DNA of 34,663 nucleotides, taken from contig PLWX01000139.1 in NCBI GenBank assembly GCA_003151155.1, positions 1-34,663 on the forward strand. The letters are read 5' to 3'. Position 1 is the stretch's first letter, and the number at the start of each line of letters is the position of its first letter. Shown here piece after piece: positions 25,716 through 34,195 of the stretch. The translations under genes and the position numbers were made by a program. This DNA is from Acidobacteriaceae bacterium (GTDB taxonomy: Bacteria; Acidobacteriota; Terriglobia; Terriglobales; Acidobacteriaceae). The notes below the pieces were generated by a model. That model had not been told where the DNA came from. It saw only the letters and a list, made by a program, of their open reading frames with translations, and ran no database searches.

Positions 25716-26927
25716 CTACACCTTCACCCCTTCCCGGCCGCTCTCCAGCACTTTCGCCCGCGCCGACGCGAAGATCGGCAGCGCCCGCTCCACCATCTCG
25801 TCACTCGCCGTCAATGACGCCCTGAAATGCCCCGGCATCTTTACTACGCTTCCGGGCAGGCAAAACACACCCTCCTTCGCCAGTGTGTCCGTAAACGCCA
25901 CATCATCTTCAATCGGCGATTTCGGCGTCACGTAAAAAGCCCCTTCCGGCACCCGAACCTCGTACCCACAAGCTCGTAATCCCGCCACAAACCGATCTCG
26001 TCGCCGCTGCAGAGTCCCCACATCGAGCGAAAGTTTTTCCAGTTGCGGCAGGCAATGCTGCATCAGCGCACTCGTCATCGCCCACCCGCTGAGAATCTGC
26101 GAGGAGTACAAAATCGTCCGCAACTCCTCCACGTTCTCGATTTCCGGCGAGAGCGCGATGTATCCCGCACGCTGTCCTGGGGTCAGCAGTGTCTTTCCGT
26201 AGCTGTAAATCATGATCGAGTTTGTATAAAACTTTGTCGGGCTGTGGAACTCGGCCCCGTCATACGCCACCGCGCGATACACCTCGTCCGACACCAGGTA
26301 AATCGGCCGCCCGATGCTGCGGCTCGCCGCCTCCAACGCCAGGCCAAGCCTCTTCAACGTCTCTGGCGAATAAATCTTTCCTGTCGGATTATTCGGCGAG
26401 TTCACAATGATGAATCGTGTGTTCTCGGTGATCGCCCGCTCGATCGCGTCGATGTCCAAGTCTGAAGTTGTCGGATCGACATTCACTGCAACCGGCTTCC
26501 CTCCACTGTTCAGGATCATGCCCTCGTAAAAGAACCATGGTGGATTGTTGTACAAGACTTCATCGTCCGATCCAATCAATGCATTCATGATGACCAGGAG
26601 CGCTCCAGTCGCTCCGTTCGTCATGAAAATGTTCTCCCCCGGATATTCCATCCCAGTCAGTTTCTTCAGCGACGCCCGCACGACTTCCCGTGAAGAAGCC
26701 TCATTCGATTTGTACGCATACCACGCCGGGTTCTGCGGAGTGGTCGCCTCGCGCAACGCCGAGACGAACCCGTCCAGCGGCATGTTCTGCGGATTGCCTA
26801 GTGCGAAATCGCAGCCTTTCGCGCCCCCCTCGCGCGTCCAGCGCTCATACTTCGCAAGAAAGTCATAGATCGTAAGAATGCTGGTATGCGCCTTCTGAAC
26901 GCGCGTAGGAGTTCGCGGTGGAAACAT
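25716..26927 (-). CDS. PLP-dependent class I/II aminotransferase
   Basis: A 403-residue fold-type I enzyme. ATG 26927 follows AAGGAA by 6 nt. Visible family residues: 'NSPNNPTGKIY' (N180 contacts PLP), 'LVSDEVYRAV' (D214, Y217), the Schiff-base lysine K245 in 'SYGKTLLTPGQRAGY', and the C-terminal 'GHFRASLTAS' with the carboxylate-binding arginine. It is aspartate/aromatic aminotransferase-like; the amino donor cannot be deduced. The gene lies 44 bp downstream of the OsmC gene on the same strand, in the cluster facing an AraC regulator, so it may be co-regulated. Confidence 0.92.
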   Translation of the reverse strand: MFPPRTPTRVQKAHTSILTIYDFLAKYERWTREGGAKGCDFALGNPQNMPLDGFVSALREATTPQNPAWYAYKSNEASSREVVRASLKKLTGMEYPGENIFMTNGATGALLVIMNALIGSDDEVLYNNPPWFFYEGMILNSGGKPVAVNVDPTTSDLDIDAIERAITENTRFIIVNSPNNPTGKIYSPETLKRLGLALEAASRSIGRPIYLVSDEVYRAVAYDGAEFHSPTKFYTNSIMIYSYGKTLLTPGQRAGYIALSPEIENVEELRTILYSSQILSGWAMTSALMQHCLPQLEKLSLDVGTLQRRRDRFVAGLRACGYEVRVPEGAFYVTPKSPIEDDVAFTDTLAKEGVFCLPGSVVKMPGHFRASLTASDEMVERALPIFASARAKVLESGREGVKV

Positions 26928-26971
26928 AATGGTTCCTTCCTGCTGTAATTTTTGAGGCCGCATACTTCGAG

Positions 26972-27560
26972 TTACAGACGTTCGCCGCGCACCGTCACCG
27001 GTACTCCGCGGGTTAGCGAGTCAAATACCGGAGAGAATGCCGGCCCCAGTTGGACGAGTTCTTGCAGTTGCTGATCCGAGACATCGGCCTTGATCTTGAA
27101 GTTCACCCGGATTCCCTCGAACCCTTTGCGAACATTCTGATCCAGTCCGAGAAAACCGTGCAGGTCGATATCGCCTTCCAGCGACGACTCCACCTCTTCC
27201 ACTTCGATCCCGCGCGCCGCCGCGTGATAGACGATCGAGGTCGTCAGGCACGCCGCCAACGCGTGGAGCAGATATTCTCCGGCATTAGCAGCTTTGTCTT
27301 TACCCGAGTAAAACCGCCGGTTCATCCGCCTCCAGAATGAAGGGCACCGTTCGATTCAGCTCCTGGCCCGCCCCATAAAACGTATCCACCGTTGAGCTGT
27401 TTTGACCGCCGTCTGCCCACTGGTTTCGCACACGGAAAATGAACTTTGCGATTCTCGGCGACGCCTTGATCGCATCGATCGTCGTGAAAAGATCGTCCAC
27501 CGCAACGCCGTTCACAATCTTGGGCAGGGCACTCACGTTGGCTGCATTCGTATTCCTCAT
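26972..27560 (-). pseudogene. OsmC-family gene split by a one-base frameshift
   Basis: The first frame starts at ATG 27560 (AAGGAGA 7-8 nt upstream) and encodes 86 residues ending 'FILEADEPAVLLG', then stops at 27300-27302. The second frame continues exactly the same domain: 'GKDKAANAGEYLLHALAACL', 'SIVYHAAARGIEVEE', 'GDIDLHGFLGLDQNVRKGF', '...PVTVRGERL'. Removing one G from the GGG at 27303-27305 gives ...L-L-G-K-D-K..., a continuous ~195-residue OsmC protein. OsmC-like proteins reduce organic hydroperoxides through cysteines; the Cys in 'LAACLTT' remains, and no N-terminal cysteine is seen. Causes could be a real mutation, an assembly error or recoding (GGG-UAA-A). Confidence 0.88.
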
Positions 27561-27699
27561 TTTTAAATCTCCTTCTCTGCTTCCCCGCGCAGGGGAACTC
27601 TGAATTTCGAGTGGAATATTCCTGGATCTACTTGATCCTCCGGAAGGTCCGCAGGCGGCGTGTTGCAACGCCTTCCTGCGCCCCCGAAGCGTCGTCTGG

Positions 27700-27915
27700 T
27701 TAGTCCTCCGCCATCGCATGAACGTCGGCGGTCGTCATTGCCTGTCCGCCGATCCCCCACGCTCCGCTGCGAACTTCATCGATCACCACCCAGGTGACAG
27801 GTCGCAGGCTCTCGCCTTCAATCGAAACCATGGCATTGGTGAGTTTCGTGATGATTTCTTTCTTCTGGTTGGAATCGAAGACGCCTTCGATCAACTTCAC
27901 TTGAATCAGCGGCAT
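27700..27915 (-). CDS. 4-oxalocrotonate tautomerase-like protein (71 aa)
   Basis: ATG 27915 follows AAGGAGA by 6 nt and places the catalytic proline directly after Met (M-P-L-I-Q-V), as the tautomerase superfamily requires. The frame to 27957 would bury it. Family features: 'EGVFDSNQKKEIITKLTNAM', 'VTWVVIDEVRSGAWGIGGQ'. Members tautomerise enol/keto acids or dehalogenate small acids. It is the first gene of the minus-strand cluster, diverging from the AraC-type regulator and leading into OsmC. Confidence 0.92.
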   Translation of the reverse strand: MPLIQVKLIEGVFDSNQKKEIITKLTNAMVSIEGESLRPVTWVVIDEVRSGAWGIGGQAMTTADVHAMAED

Positions 27916-28087
27916 GTGCTTTCTCCTTGGCGACTTGGCTCCCAAGCGCAGATACACTATTCCGCAGCTGAAGCGGCCGAAATTGATTGTGAGTCTTCGT
28001 TTGTTAGCCGGGCATCCTTAACTAGCACAAAGGTTGATCTATCGTCCGCAGAACTGGGTCCTGCGTCTTTCGATTGAAGGTTGTTTT
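27916..28087. promoter_or_regulatory. Divergent control region, tautomerase cluster / AraC regulator
   Basis: A 172-bp non-coding interval between two divergent genes, with Shine-Dalgarno sites at both ends (AAGGAGA minus, GAAGG plus). AraC proteins commonly bind such regions to control the facing operon and themselves. I could not find a confident -35/-10 pair or direct repeat, so no operator is placed. Confidence 0.5.
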
Positions 28088-29059
28088 ATGGATGCACTGT
28101 CGAAAGTTCTGAAAGTTGTGAAGCTGGAGAGCGCCTTCTTCTTTAACGCGGAGTTTGCCGAGCCCTGGAGTTTTGGCTCGCCGAAGTCCTGCAACCTCGC
28201 CCCCTACATCAGTCATGGGGAAGGTCACGTGATCGTTTACCACCTATTGCTCGAAGGCCGGGCATTTGCGCAGGTGAATGAGGAGCGTGTCCCGCTCGGT
28301 CCCGGCGACATCGTCATCTTCCCGCACGGCGACTCGCATCTCTTCGAGAGTGGACCCGCGCCCCACACCATCGATGGCCAGCAGGAACTCCAGCGCATCT
28401 TCTCCAGCGGACTGAAACTCTCGCGGATGGGCGGCCACGGCGCGATCACCCGATTCGTGTGCGGCTACATGGTTTGTGAGCCCCGACTGAGCGAAGTGTT
28501 TCTCGCCGGCTTGCCTCCGGTTTTTAAAGTCAATATTCGTGAGGACGAATCCGGAAAGTGGCTCGAAAATTCGATTCGCTATTCGATCGCGGAAGCCAGC
28601 ACCAGCGCTGCGGGCAGTGAGGCGGTGTTAGCAAAGCTGTGTGAAGCATTGTTTGTCGAGACCCTGCGACGCTATGTGGTGCGTTTCCCCGAGCGGCAAA
28701 CCGGATGGCTGGCCGGAGCTCGCGATCCCGAAGTCGGCAAGGTACTCGCTTTAATGCACAGCAACCCCGCTGCCCCCTGGACGATCGCCGACCTCGCACG
28801 CGAAGTCGGTGTTTCCCGCTCCGTCCTCGCAGAGCGATTTCGCCAATTCCTCGGCGAACCGCCGGTGTCGTACCTCACTGGATGGCGTTTGCAGATGGGA
28901 GCGCAAATGCTCAATGCGACGAACCACAGCGTCTCGCAGATCGCCGCCGAAGTCGGCTACGAATCGGAGCAGGCCTTTAATCGCGCCTTCAAACGCAAGT
29001 TCGGGACTCCACCCGCGCGCTATCGCAACGAGGTGAAATCCGCAGTCGCTGTAGCCTGA
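28088..29059 (+). CDS. AraC-family regulator with cupin N-terminal domain
   Basis: A 323-residue protein from ATG 28088 (GAAGG 8 nt upstream; the frame to 28034 adds nothing recognisable). The N-terminal ~190 residues form a cupin-type sensor: 'GEGHVIVYHLLLEGRAFAQV', 'VPLGPGDIVIFPHGDSHLF'. The C-terminal ~100 residues hold the paired helix-turn-helix motifs: 'WTIADLAREVGVSRSVLAERF' and 'SVSQIAAEVGYESEQAFNRA', then 'KFGTPPARYR' (runs shortened). It faces the tautomerase/OsmC/aminotransferase genes and very probably controls them, perhaps in response to reactive electrophiles or peroxides (inferred from the genes). It ends 3 bp from the converging HtrA gene. Confidence 0.92.
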   Translation: MDALSKVLKVVKLESAFFFNAEFAEPWSFGSPKSCNLAPYISHGEGHVIVYHLLLEGRAFAQVNEERVPLGPGDIVIFPHGDSHLFESGPAPHTIDGQQELQRIFSSGLKLSRMGGHGAITRFVCGYMVCEPRLSEVFLAGLPPVFKVNIREDESGKWLENSIRYSIAEASTSAAGSEAVLAKLCEALFVETLRRYVVRFPERQTGWLAGARDPEVGKVLALMHSNPAAPWTIADLAREVGVSRSVLAERFRQFLGEPPVSYLTGWRLQMGAQMLNATNHSVSQIAAEVGYESEQAFNRAFKRKFGTPPARYRNEVKSAVAVA

Positions 29060-29062
29060 CCC

Positions 29063-30226
29063 CTACGTCTCCTGCCGCGCTTCATCCAACTGCACCGGCA
29101 CCACCATTTTCCGCTTCCCGCGATAGATGGTCACCTTTACCGTGTCGCCGGCTTTGTGCGAGTTCATGGCGTGTGAAAGGTCTTGGAGATCGGTAATCGA
29201 TTCCCCTTCGATCGCGACGATCAAATCTCCACCGATCATGATCGGCGTATTCCCGAGGTACGCCCGCTGCGTACCGCCCTTCAGTCCTGCACGCTCCGCA
29301 CCTTTGCCTGCTACCACCTGCATGATCAGGACGCCGTAATCCGATGGCAGGCCCATTTGCTCGGCCAACTCCGGCGTCACCGGCAATCCGCGAAGCCCCA
29401 ACGACGGACGTCGCACGGTCCCGTAGGTGACAAGATCATTCAGCACGGCCTTCGCGGCGTTGATCGGCACTGCGAACCCGATCCCCGCACTCTGCGCCGA
29501 GCCATTCGTCGCGATCATCGTATTGATCCCGATCACTTCGCCACGCGAGTTCAAAAGCGGTCCGCCGGAATTGCCTGGGTTGATGGCCGCATCCGTCTGG
29601 ATCGCTTCGTCGATCTTCACCCCATCCGGCTCCACGATCTGCCGGATCGAGCTGATGATCCCGCGCGTCATCGTTCCGTTCAGACCGAACGGATTTCCGA
29701 TGGCAAACACCTTCTGCCCGACAACCAGCCCGTGCGAGTCGCCCATGGTTGCCGGCACGAGGTCGGGCGACTCGATCTGGATCACCGCCAGATCATGGGA
29801 ACGGTCCAGGCCGATGATCTTCGCAGGCAGCTTCTTACGATTACTCAAAGTCACTTCCAGCTTGGCGCCATTGCCCTGTACGACGTGATAATTCGTCAGG
29901 ATGTGCCCTTGCTTATCAATGATGAATCCCGACCCTTGGCCCTCCTGCGGCACCGCCCCATAGAAGAAGTCCATGGCCACGGTGGTCGAAGTCACGTTCA
30001 CCACTGACGGCAACCCCTTCTTATAGACCTCGATATTGATCTGCTCCTCCGGGTCATAGGTCACCGGGCCGGCAGCATTGGTCAACTCGAGGTGAGTCGG
30101 ACGGGAGATCCAGCCTGTCGAATCGGGCGACGAAGTCTGGTTTTCGGTTCGGTGATGGGTGGTGACGAAAAAGAACGCGGCGGCCAGCAGCACGCCCAGT
30201 AAGAACGGTCGAAGCATCTTTCGCAT
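29063..30226 (-). CDS. HtrA/DegP-type serine protease with one PDZ domain
   Basis: A 387-residue protein: an N-terminal membrane anchor (7-23), a linker, then a trypsin-like domain with catalytic triad H114 (ILTNYHVV), D145 (DRSHDLAVIQ) and S220 (INPGNSGGPLLN). A single PDZ domain follows from ~280 ('GLRGLPVTPELAEQMGLPSD', 'GVLIMQVVAGKGAERAGLKGG'). The layout matches DegS/HhoA-type envelope proteases that degrade misfolded proteins or cut regulators. All active residues are intact. ATG 30226 has AGGA 12 nt upstream; ATG at codon 4 is a possible alternative. It is monocistronic by spacing. Confidence 0.94.
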   Translation of the reverse strand: MRKMLRPFLLGVLLAAAFFFVTTHHRTENQTSSPDSTGWISRPTHLELTNAAGPVTYDPEEQINIEVYKKGLPSVVNVTSTTVAMDFFYGAVPQEGQGSGFIIDKQGHILTNYHVVQGNGAKLEVTLSNRKKLPAKIIGLDRSHDLAVIQIESPDLVPATMGDSHGLVVGQKVFAIGNPFGLNGTMTRGIISSIRQIVEPDGVKIDEAIQTDAAINPGNSGGPLLNSRGEVIGINTMIATNGSAQSAGIGFAVPINAAKAVLNDLVTYGTVRRPSLGLRGLPVTPELAEQMGLPSDYGVLIMQVVAGKGAERAGLKGGTQRAYLGNTPIMIGGDLIVAIEGESITDLQDLSHAMNSHKAGDTVKVTIYRGKRKMVVPVQLDEARQET

Positions 30227-30455
30227 GGTGAACAGGATTCCTGGAACTCAGCTTAAGATTGGACGCAAAGCCCACGAAAAGTGTATCGAATTGCAGTCCA
30301 AATCCCCAATACCGGGTACGTCTCGAAAAATCAGGAAGTTCCCGCCCGGCGTTACGGAAAAAGAGTTACGCATCTTTTCCCCGAAACTTCTTTCACTCCG
30401 GCGTGTTAGCTACGAAGTATTTCTGGCACTCGGCATGGGTATTTTGGAGGGGAAC

Positions 30456-30827
30456 ATGAAACGTATTGCAGCACTGGCGATCGTGGGCACGTTGGCTCTG
30501 ACAGTTTTGGGCGCAACCGCCTTCGCCGCAGACAAAGACGATTACAAAGGCACCAGCTACGAAGATCGCAACGGCGTTCGCTGGTACCCCAATCGCGGCT
30601 ATGACCGCGGCATGAAGGAGGGCTCGAAATCCGGCCATCAGGACGCCGAAAAGGGTTGCCGCTACCGCGCCGACCAGCACGGCCAATTCCGTACCGGCAC
30701 CGACGGCTGGGATGGCCGCGGCAAGAAAGACGAATACATTGAGGCCTACCGCGCCGGCTACACCAAGGGCTATAAACAAGCCTTTAACGAGACCATGCAC
30801 AGCCTCGGCTATCGCCAGGTCCGCTAG
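30456..30827 (+). CDS. Small exported protein with Tyr/Gly repeats (123 aa)
   Basis: ATG 30456 follows GGAGGGG with a ~5-nt spacer. The upstream extension to 30159 lacks a signal peptide and runs into the HtrA promoter region. The product has a signal peptide (MKRIAALAIVGTLALTVLG...AFAA) and a basic, Tyr/Gly-rich mature part with repeated 'GYDRGMKEGSKSGHQDAEKG' and 'YIEAYRAGYTKGYKQAF' units (Y-x-x-G-x-x-x-G spacing). I know such repeats from small uncharacterised acidobacterial secreted proteins. No enzyme motif. A terminator follows. Confidence 0.8.
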   Translation: MKRIAALAIVGTLALTVLGATAFAADKDDYKGTSYEDRNGVRWYPNRGYDRGMKEGSKSGHQDAEKGCRYRADQHGQFRTGTDGWDGRGKKDEYIEAYRAGYTKGYKQAFNETMHSLGYRQVR

Positions 30828-30854
30828 CCCCAAAACAGTTCAAGGGAGAGAGAG

Positions 30855-30876
30855 AAGCCGCCGAAACTGGCGGCTT
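30855..30876 (+). terminator. Intrinsic terminator
   Basis: An 8-bp stem AAGCCGCC / GGCGGCTT with a GAAACT loop runs into TTCC (four T in all, two of them paired), 28 bp after the stop of the small exported protein gene. Confidence 0.8.
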
Positions 30877-30989
30877 TTCCACTTTCTGCCAAATGAATGC
30901 CGATCCCGAAAATAATTCTAGTTTGCACCGAAGGAATCATTGCAGCCGGCGAAATCTGCTGTAATCTGGATTGTAAGTAGAAGGTTGTG

Positions 30990-31742
30990 ATGTCTCGCCC
31001 GTACGCCCTCGCACTCCTGATCCTCGCCGCGCCTGCGTTGCTCGCCGGAAACCACACCCAGACTGCGCCCGAACGAGTCGAGGTCACCACCTGGTCCCGC
31101 TCCGCCCAAGCTCTCCCCTACACCGTCAATCCTGATTCCGCTTTGCGGAATGCTCGCGTCCCGTCGCCTAACGGCAAGTACGAGATCGCCTGCAACAGCA
31201 TCCCGAAAGAGCAGAAGGTCAGCGACACGATCTCCGAAACTCTCGAAGCCCCGGCCTGCGAATTTGTCGCTCCGGGCAAGCGAGTTCCTATCGATCTCCA
31301 GGTCGGTCCTGAAGCCCTCTGGGCTCCCGACTCCGATGCGGTCGCCATCACCCACAGTCTGGGCGGCGCCCTCGGCAACTATCGCGTTCTGATTTATCGT
31401 CCTGAAAATGAGGAAGCGGTTGACATCGCAGCCGAGGTCCGTCAGGACCTGGCCCGTCGCTATCCCGCCTGTGTGGGCTCTTTCGCCGGGTGCACCGCCC
31501 AACAGCGGGAGCAGATGCGCAAAGATTCTCTCTGGGTCAACGTCGCTGCCATTCGCTGGATGGAGAAATCCGATCGCCTGTTAATGATGGCGTGGGTTCC
31601 CGACAGTACCGCCTTCGGAGCCAACCTTGGCCGCTACAACGGCTACGTCGTTGACGCTCACAACGGCCGCATCTTGAATCGGTACTCGGAAGCCGAATTC
31701 AAGCGCCGCTTCAAAAAGTACTGTGGCGACTGGGGATTGTAA
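30990..31742 (+). CDS. Exported protein of unknown function (250 aa)
   Basis: ATG 30990 follows AAGG by 5 nt; a GTG directly before it (30987) is an alternative. A signal peptide (MSRPYALALLILAAPALLAG) leads to a mature part with four or more cysteines, including 'PACVGSFAGCT' and 'KKYCGDWGL', possibly forming disulfides outside the cytoplasm. 'VPSPNGKYEIACNSIPK' and 'ALWAPDSDAVAITHSLGGALGNYRVLIYR' (in part) resemble a beta-propeller blade pattern, but too few blades are visible to assign a fold. I do not recognise the family. Its stop abuts the stop of the converging coaE. Confidence 0.75.
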   Translation: MSRPYALALLILAAPALLAGNHTQTAPERVEVTTWSRSAQALPYTVNPDSALRNARVPSPNGKYEIACNSIPKEQKVSDTISETLEAPACEFVAPGKRVPIDLQVGPEALWAPDSDAVAITHSLGGALGNYRVLIYRPENEEAVDIAAEVRQDLARRYPACVGSFAGCTAQQREQMRKDSLWVNVAAIRWMEKSDRLLMMAWVPDSTAFGANLGRYNGYVVDAHNGRILNRYSEAEFKRRFKKYCGDWGL

Positions 31743-32366
31743 CTACACCCGCGCCAGCTTTGCCATCTCCTGCAGTTCGCTCCACACTTTATCGACCTGC
31801 TCCTGCGCGTGATCGAGCACGCCGTTGTTGTCGATCACGTAATCCGCACGCCGCGCTTTCTCTTCTTCCGAAAGCTGCGCTGCCATGCGCCGCATCACTT
31901 CCATGCGTGCCTGGGCGTGGGTCAGTTTCATGCGCTGAGCAAAACGCGCCACCTTCGTCTCGAACGGGGTCCGCACGACAATAATCTTGTCGAAACGCTT
32001 CTCACCGCCGGCTTCGAAGATCAACGCAGCCTCCACGATCGTCACCGCGTTCGGATCCTTCTCCCCGATCTTGTCCATCCAGCGATCCTGATAATCCAGC
32101 ACCGCGGGATGCACGAGCCGGTTCAAATCCTGGATGCGATCAGGAAACGCCACCGAAGCCAGGCGTGGACGATTGATCGTCCCGTCGTGGTTAAGAATCT
32201 CACGGCCGAAGTGCTCGACCACCTTGTCATACACGGACTGCCCGGGGCTCATGAGTTCATGAGCGATGCGGTCGGCCTGGATCACGTGTGCGCCATGGCG
32301 CTGAAACATCTCGCCAATCGTAGATTTTCCGGTGGCGATCCCGCCGGTAAGAGCGACTTTTAACAA
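31743..32366 (-). CDS. coaE: Dephospho-CoA kinase
   Basis: A complete 207-residue P-loop kinase that phosphorylates dephospho-CoA in the last step of CoA synthesis. Walker A is 'GGIATGKST' (8-16). Other family marks are 'VIQADRIAHELMSPGQSVYD', 'VHPAVLDYQDRW', 'IVEAALIFEAGGEKRFDKII' and 'DYVIDNNGVLDHAQEQVDKVW' (in part). The start is TTG at 32366 behind GGGG at 8 nt, placing the P-loop as usual. It lies 4 nt downstream of folD, so the two are co-transcribed. Confidence 0.97.
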   Translation of the reverse strand: MLKVALTGGIATGKSTIGEMFQRHGAHVIQADRIAHELMSPGQSVYDKVVEHFGREILNHDGTINRPRLASVAFPDRIQDLNRLVHPAVLDYQDRWMDKIGEKDPNAVTIVEAALIFEAGGEKRFDKIIVVRTPFETKVARFAQRMKLTHAQARMEVMRRMAAQLSEEEKARRADYVIDNNGVLDHAQEQVDKVWSELQEMAKLARV

Positions 32367-32370
32367 GTGA

Positions 32371-33309
32371 TTACCCCACTTTTGTAGGAACAGTATTTCC
32401 GCGACGAAGTTTCGCGGCCTTGACCGTATTCGCCATCAACATGGCAATCGTGAGCGGCCCCACGCCGCCGGGCACGGGGGTGAACGCGCCGGCGACTTCT
32501 ACAACTTTTGGATGTACATCACCTACCAGCGTCGAGCCATTCTTAGCGAATGCAGCCTCGCGCTTTGCGTCGCCGGCGAAATACTTCTCGAACTCGGCGC
32601 GGTCCGTGATCTTGTTGATGCCCACATCGATAACCGTCGATCCGGGCTTCACGTACTCGGGCGTGATCATACCTGCCCGGCCAATCGCCGCAACCAGAAT
32701 ATCGGCGCGACTACAGACTTCCTTCAAATTATGGGTCTTGGAATGGCATATGGTGACAGTCGCGTTCGCATTGGTCAGCAACATCGCCACCGGCTTGCCT
32801 ACAATATCGCTGCGACCGACGACAACCGCATCCGCGCCTTCAATTTTGATCCTGCTTCGCCGCAGGATCTCCATACATCCGGCGGGCGTACAAGGCACCA
32901 GCCCCGGACGAACCGTCGACAAATACCCAACGTTCATCGGGTGAAATCCATCGACGTCCTTCTCCGGCGAAACCGCGAGCAAGACTTTCTTGGAATCAAC
33001 TTGTGCTGGCAACGGCAGTTGTACCAGGATGCCGTCGATGTCGTCGCGCCGGTTCAGCGACTCCACCAGTTGCAACAAGTCTTTTGTGCTGACTGTTTCC
33101 GGAGGGGTGTGCTGCTCGCTGTAGATCCCGGTCAGTTCACAGGCTTTCACTTTGTTGCGAACGTAAATCTCCGAGGCCGGATTGTGGCCTATCAATACGA
33201 CCGCCAGCCCCGGCGTCAGCCCCGTAGCTTTCAACTCTGCAACCTCTGCGGCTACCTCGGTCTTGATCTCCGCAGAAATCTTGTTGCCATCCAGAATCGT
33301 GGCCGACAT
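32371..33309 (-). CDS. folD: Methylenetetrahydrofolate dehydrogenase/cyclohydrolase
   Basis: A 312-residue bifunctional enzyme converting 5,10-methylene- to 10-formyl-tetrahydrofolate using NADP. ATG 33309 has GGGGAG 5-6 nt upstream. Family signatures: 'SEIYVRNKVKACELTGI' (Y49, catalytic K53), 'GILVQLPLPAQVD', 'KDVDGFHPMNVG', the Rossmann segment 'AVVVGRSDIVGKPVAMLL' and 'TPVPGGVGPLTIAML'. It is slightly longer than E. coli FolD (288), with an insert near 'DRAEFEKYFAGDAKREAAFA'. First gene of the folD-coaE pair. Confidence 0.97.
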   Translation of the reverse strand: MSATILDGNKISAEIKTEVAAEVAELKATGLTPGLAVVLIGHNPASEIYVRNKVKACELTGIYSEQHTPPETVSTKDLLQLVESLNRRDDIDGILVQLPLPAQVDSKKVLLAVSPEKDVDGFHPMNVGYLSTVRPGLVPCTPAGCMEILRRSRIKIEGADAVVVGRSDIVGKPVAMLLTNANATVTICHSKTHNLKEVCSRADILVAAIGRAGMITPEYVKPGSTVIDVGINKITDRAEFEKYFAGDAKREAAFAKNGSTLVGDVHPKVVEVAGAFTPVPGGVGPLTIAMLMANTVKAAKLRRGNTVPTKVG

Positions 33310-33765
33310 CGTGCTCCCCAAAAAGCGTTTTGGAACGATTAGTGTACCTGCTGACTGCCAATTCCGCACTGCCACATTTCGGCGACCTCGTCGCAGATGA
33401 TCGTTATTCTTCAGCCATTATTCAGATTTGAACCTGGCTCAGGGCAGCGGCGGGGATTCGCCACGCACGCCCGGACACTCACCTGGTTGTCCATCGCCCG
33501 CACCGTCGTCTTCTCGTCGTGGCACTTCGACTGAGCTGGAAATCGTAGTACAGGATCGCCTCGGGGTTCGGGGGTCCGCTACACTCGATCCTCGATTGCT
33601 GCACGCTGCGCAACGCAACCGCGGACAGCATCGGGTGACCGCTGATCAAGCGAACGCTGCCCGCATCCAGGCTGCACCCGAGAAATCGGATCGCGATCCG
33701 CACCGTTCCTTGAATACGCCTGCTGTTGCGCATTCGCGATACAATCCCTTCCCCGGAGGCGCCTT
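33310..33765. other. 456-bp intergenic region, no supported gene
   Basis: Upstream of divergent folD and the VOC gene. Open frames on both strands cross it (e.g. 33428 plus, 33733 minus), but they have arginine/proline-rich shadow-like products, no ribosome binding sites and no recognisable domain. The folD promoter must lie in the right-hand neighbourhood of 33310. I see no tRNA, repeat array or clear terminator. Confidence 0.45.
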
Positions 33766-34149
33766 ATGCCCGTGCTTACCCAACTCATTGGCTTCCTGAA
33801 CACCAATGATCCCGAGAAGGCGAAGGCCTATTACGGAGACATCCTCGGCTTTCGCCTGATCAGCGAAGACGACTTTGCGATGAACTTCGATGCCAACGGC
33901 ACCAAGATCCGCATCAACAAAGCCAAGAACCACAAGCCGGCGGTTGGCACAGTTCTCGGCTGGGAGGTCGAAGATATTCACGCCGCCATCCGCGAACTCA
34001 CCGCGGGCGGGGTGCATTTCGAGCAATTCAACTTACCGTTCATGAAGCAAGATGAGTTTGGAGTGTGGACCCCTCCGAACGGAGATCAAGTGGCGTGGTT
34101 CAAAGATCCGGACGGGAATGTGCTGAGCGTGTCCAGGCACAAAAAATAA
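33766..34149 (+). CDS. VOC (glyoxalase/bleomycin-resistance fold) protein
   Basis: A 127-residue protein with the paired beta-alpha-beta-beta-beta modules of the VOC superfamily: 'LTQLIGFLNTNDPEKAKAYYGDILGFRL' (in part) opens module one, and 'LGWEVEDIHAAIRELTAGGVHF' (in part) with 'QVAWFKDPDGNVLSVSRHK' forms module two. GGAGG lies 7 nt before the ATG. The usual metal-binding glutamate after 'DPDGN' is replaced (VLSVS), so a metal-dependent glyoxalase is unlikely; it may be a ligand-binding or resistance-type member. Substrate unknown. Confidence 0.9.
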   Translation: MPVLTQLIGFLNTNDPEKAKAYYGDILGFRLISEDDFAMNFDANGTKIRINKAKNHKPAVGTVLGWEVEDIHAAIRELTAGGVHFEQFNLPFMKQDEFGVWTPPNGDQVAWFKDPDGNVLSVSRHKK

Positions 34150-34171
34150 CCCCGAGGATATCTTCGGGGTT
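34148..34171. terminator. Bidirectional terminator between convergent genes
   Basis: A ~10-bp stem beginning AACCCCGA and ending TCGGGGTT (one G-U pair, ATAT loop) overlaps the VOC stop codon. On the minus strand it is followed by ATTTTTTG, a good T-run, so it chiefly ends the gene at 34196-34663; on the plus strand only GATGTATGTTTTG follows. Confidence 0.75.
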
Positions 34172-34195
34172 GATGTATGTTTTGAAAACCTGGAC

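Noticed and set aside
33428-33799. 123-residue plus-strand frame before the VOC gene
   Set aside because: No ribosome binding site, low-complexity Pro/Ser/Arg product, overlaps the start of the VOC gene whose GGAGG is strong.
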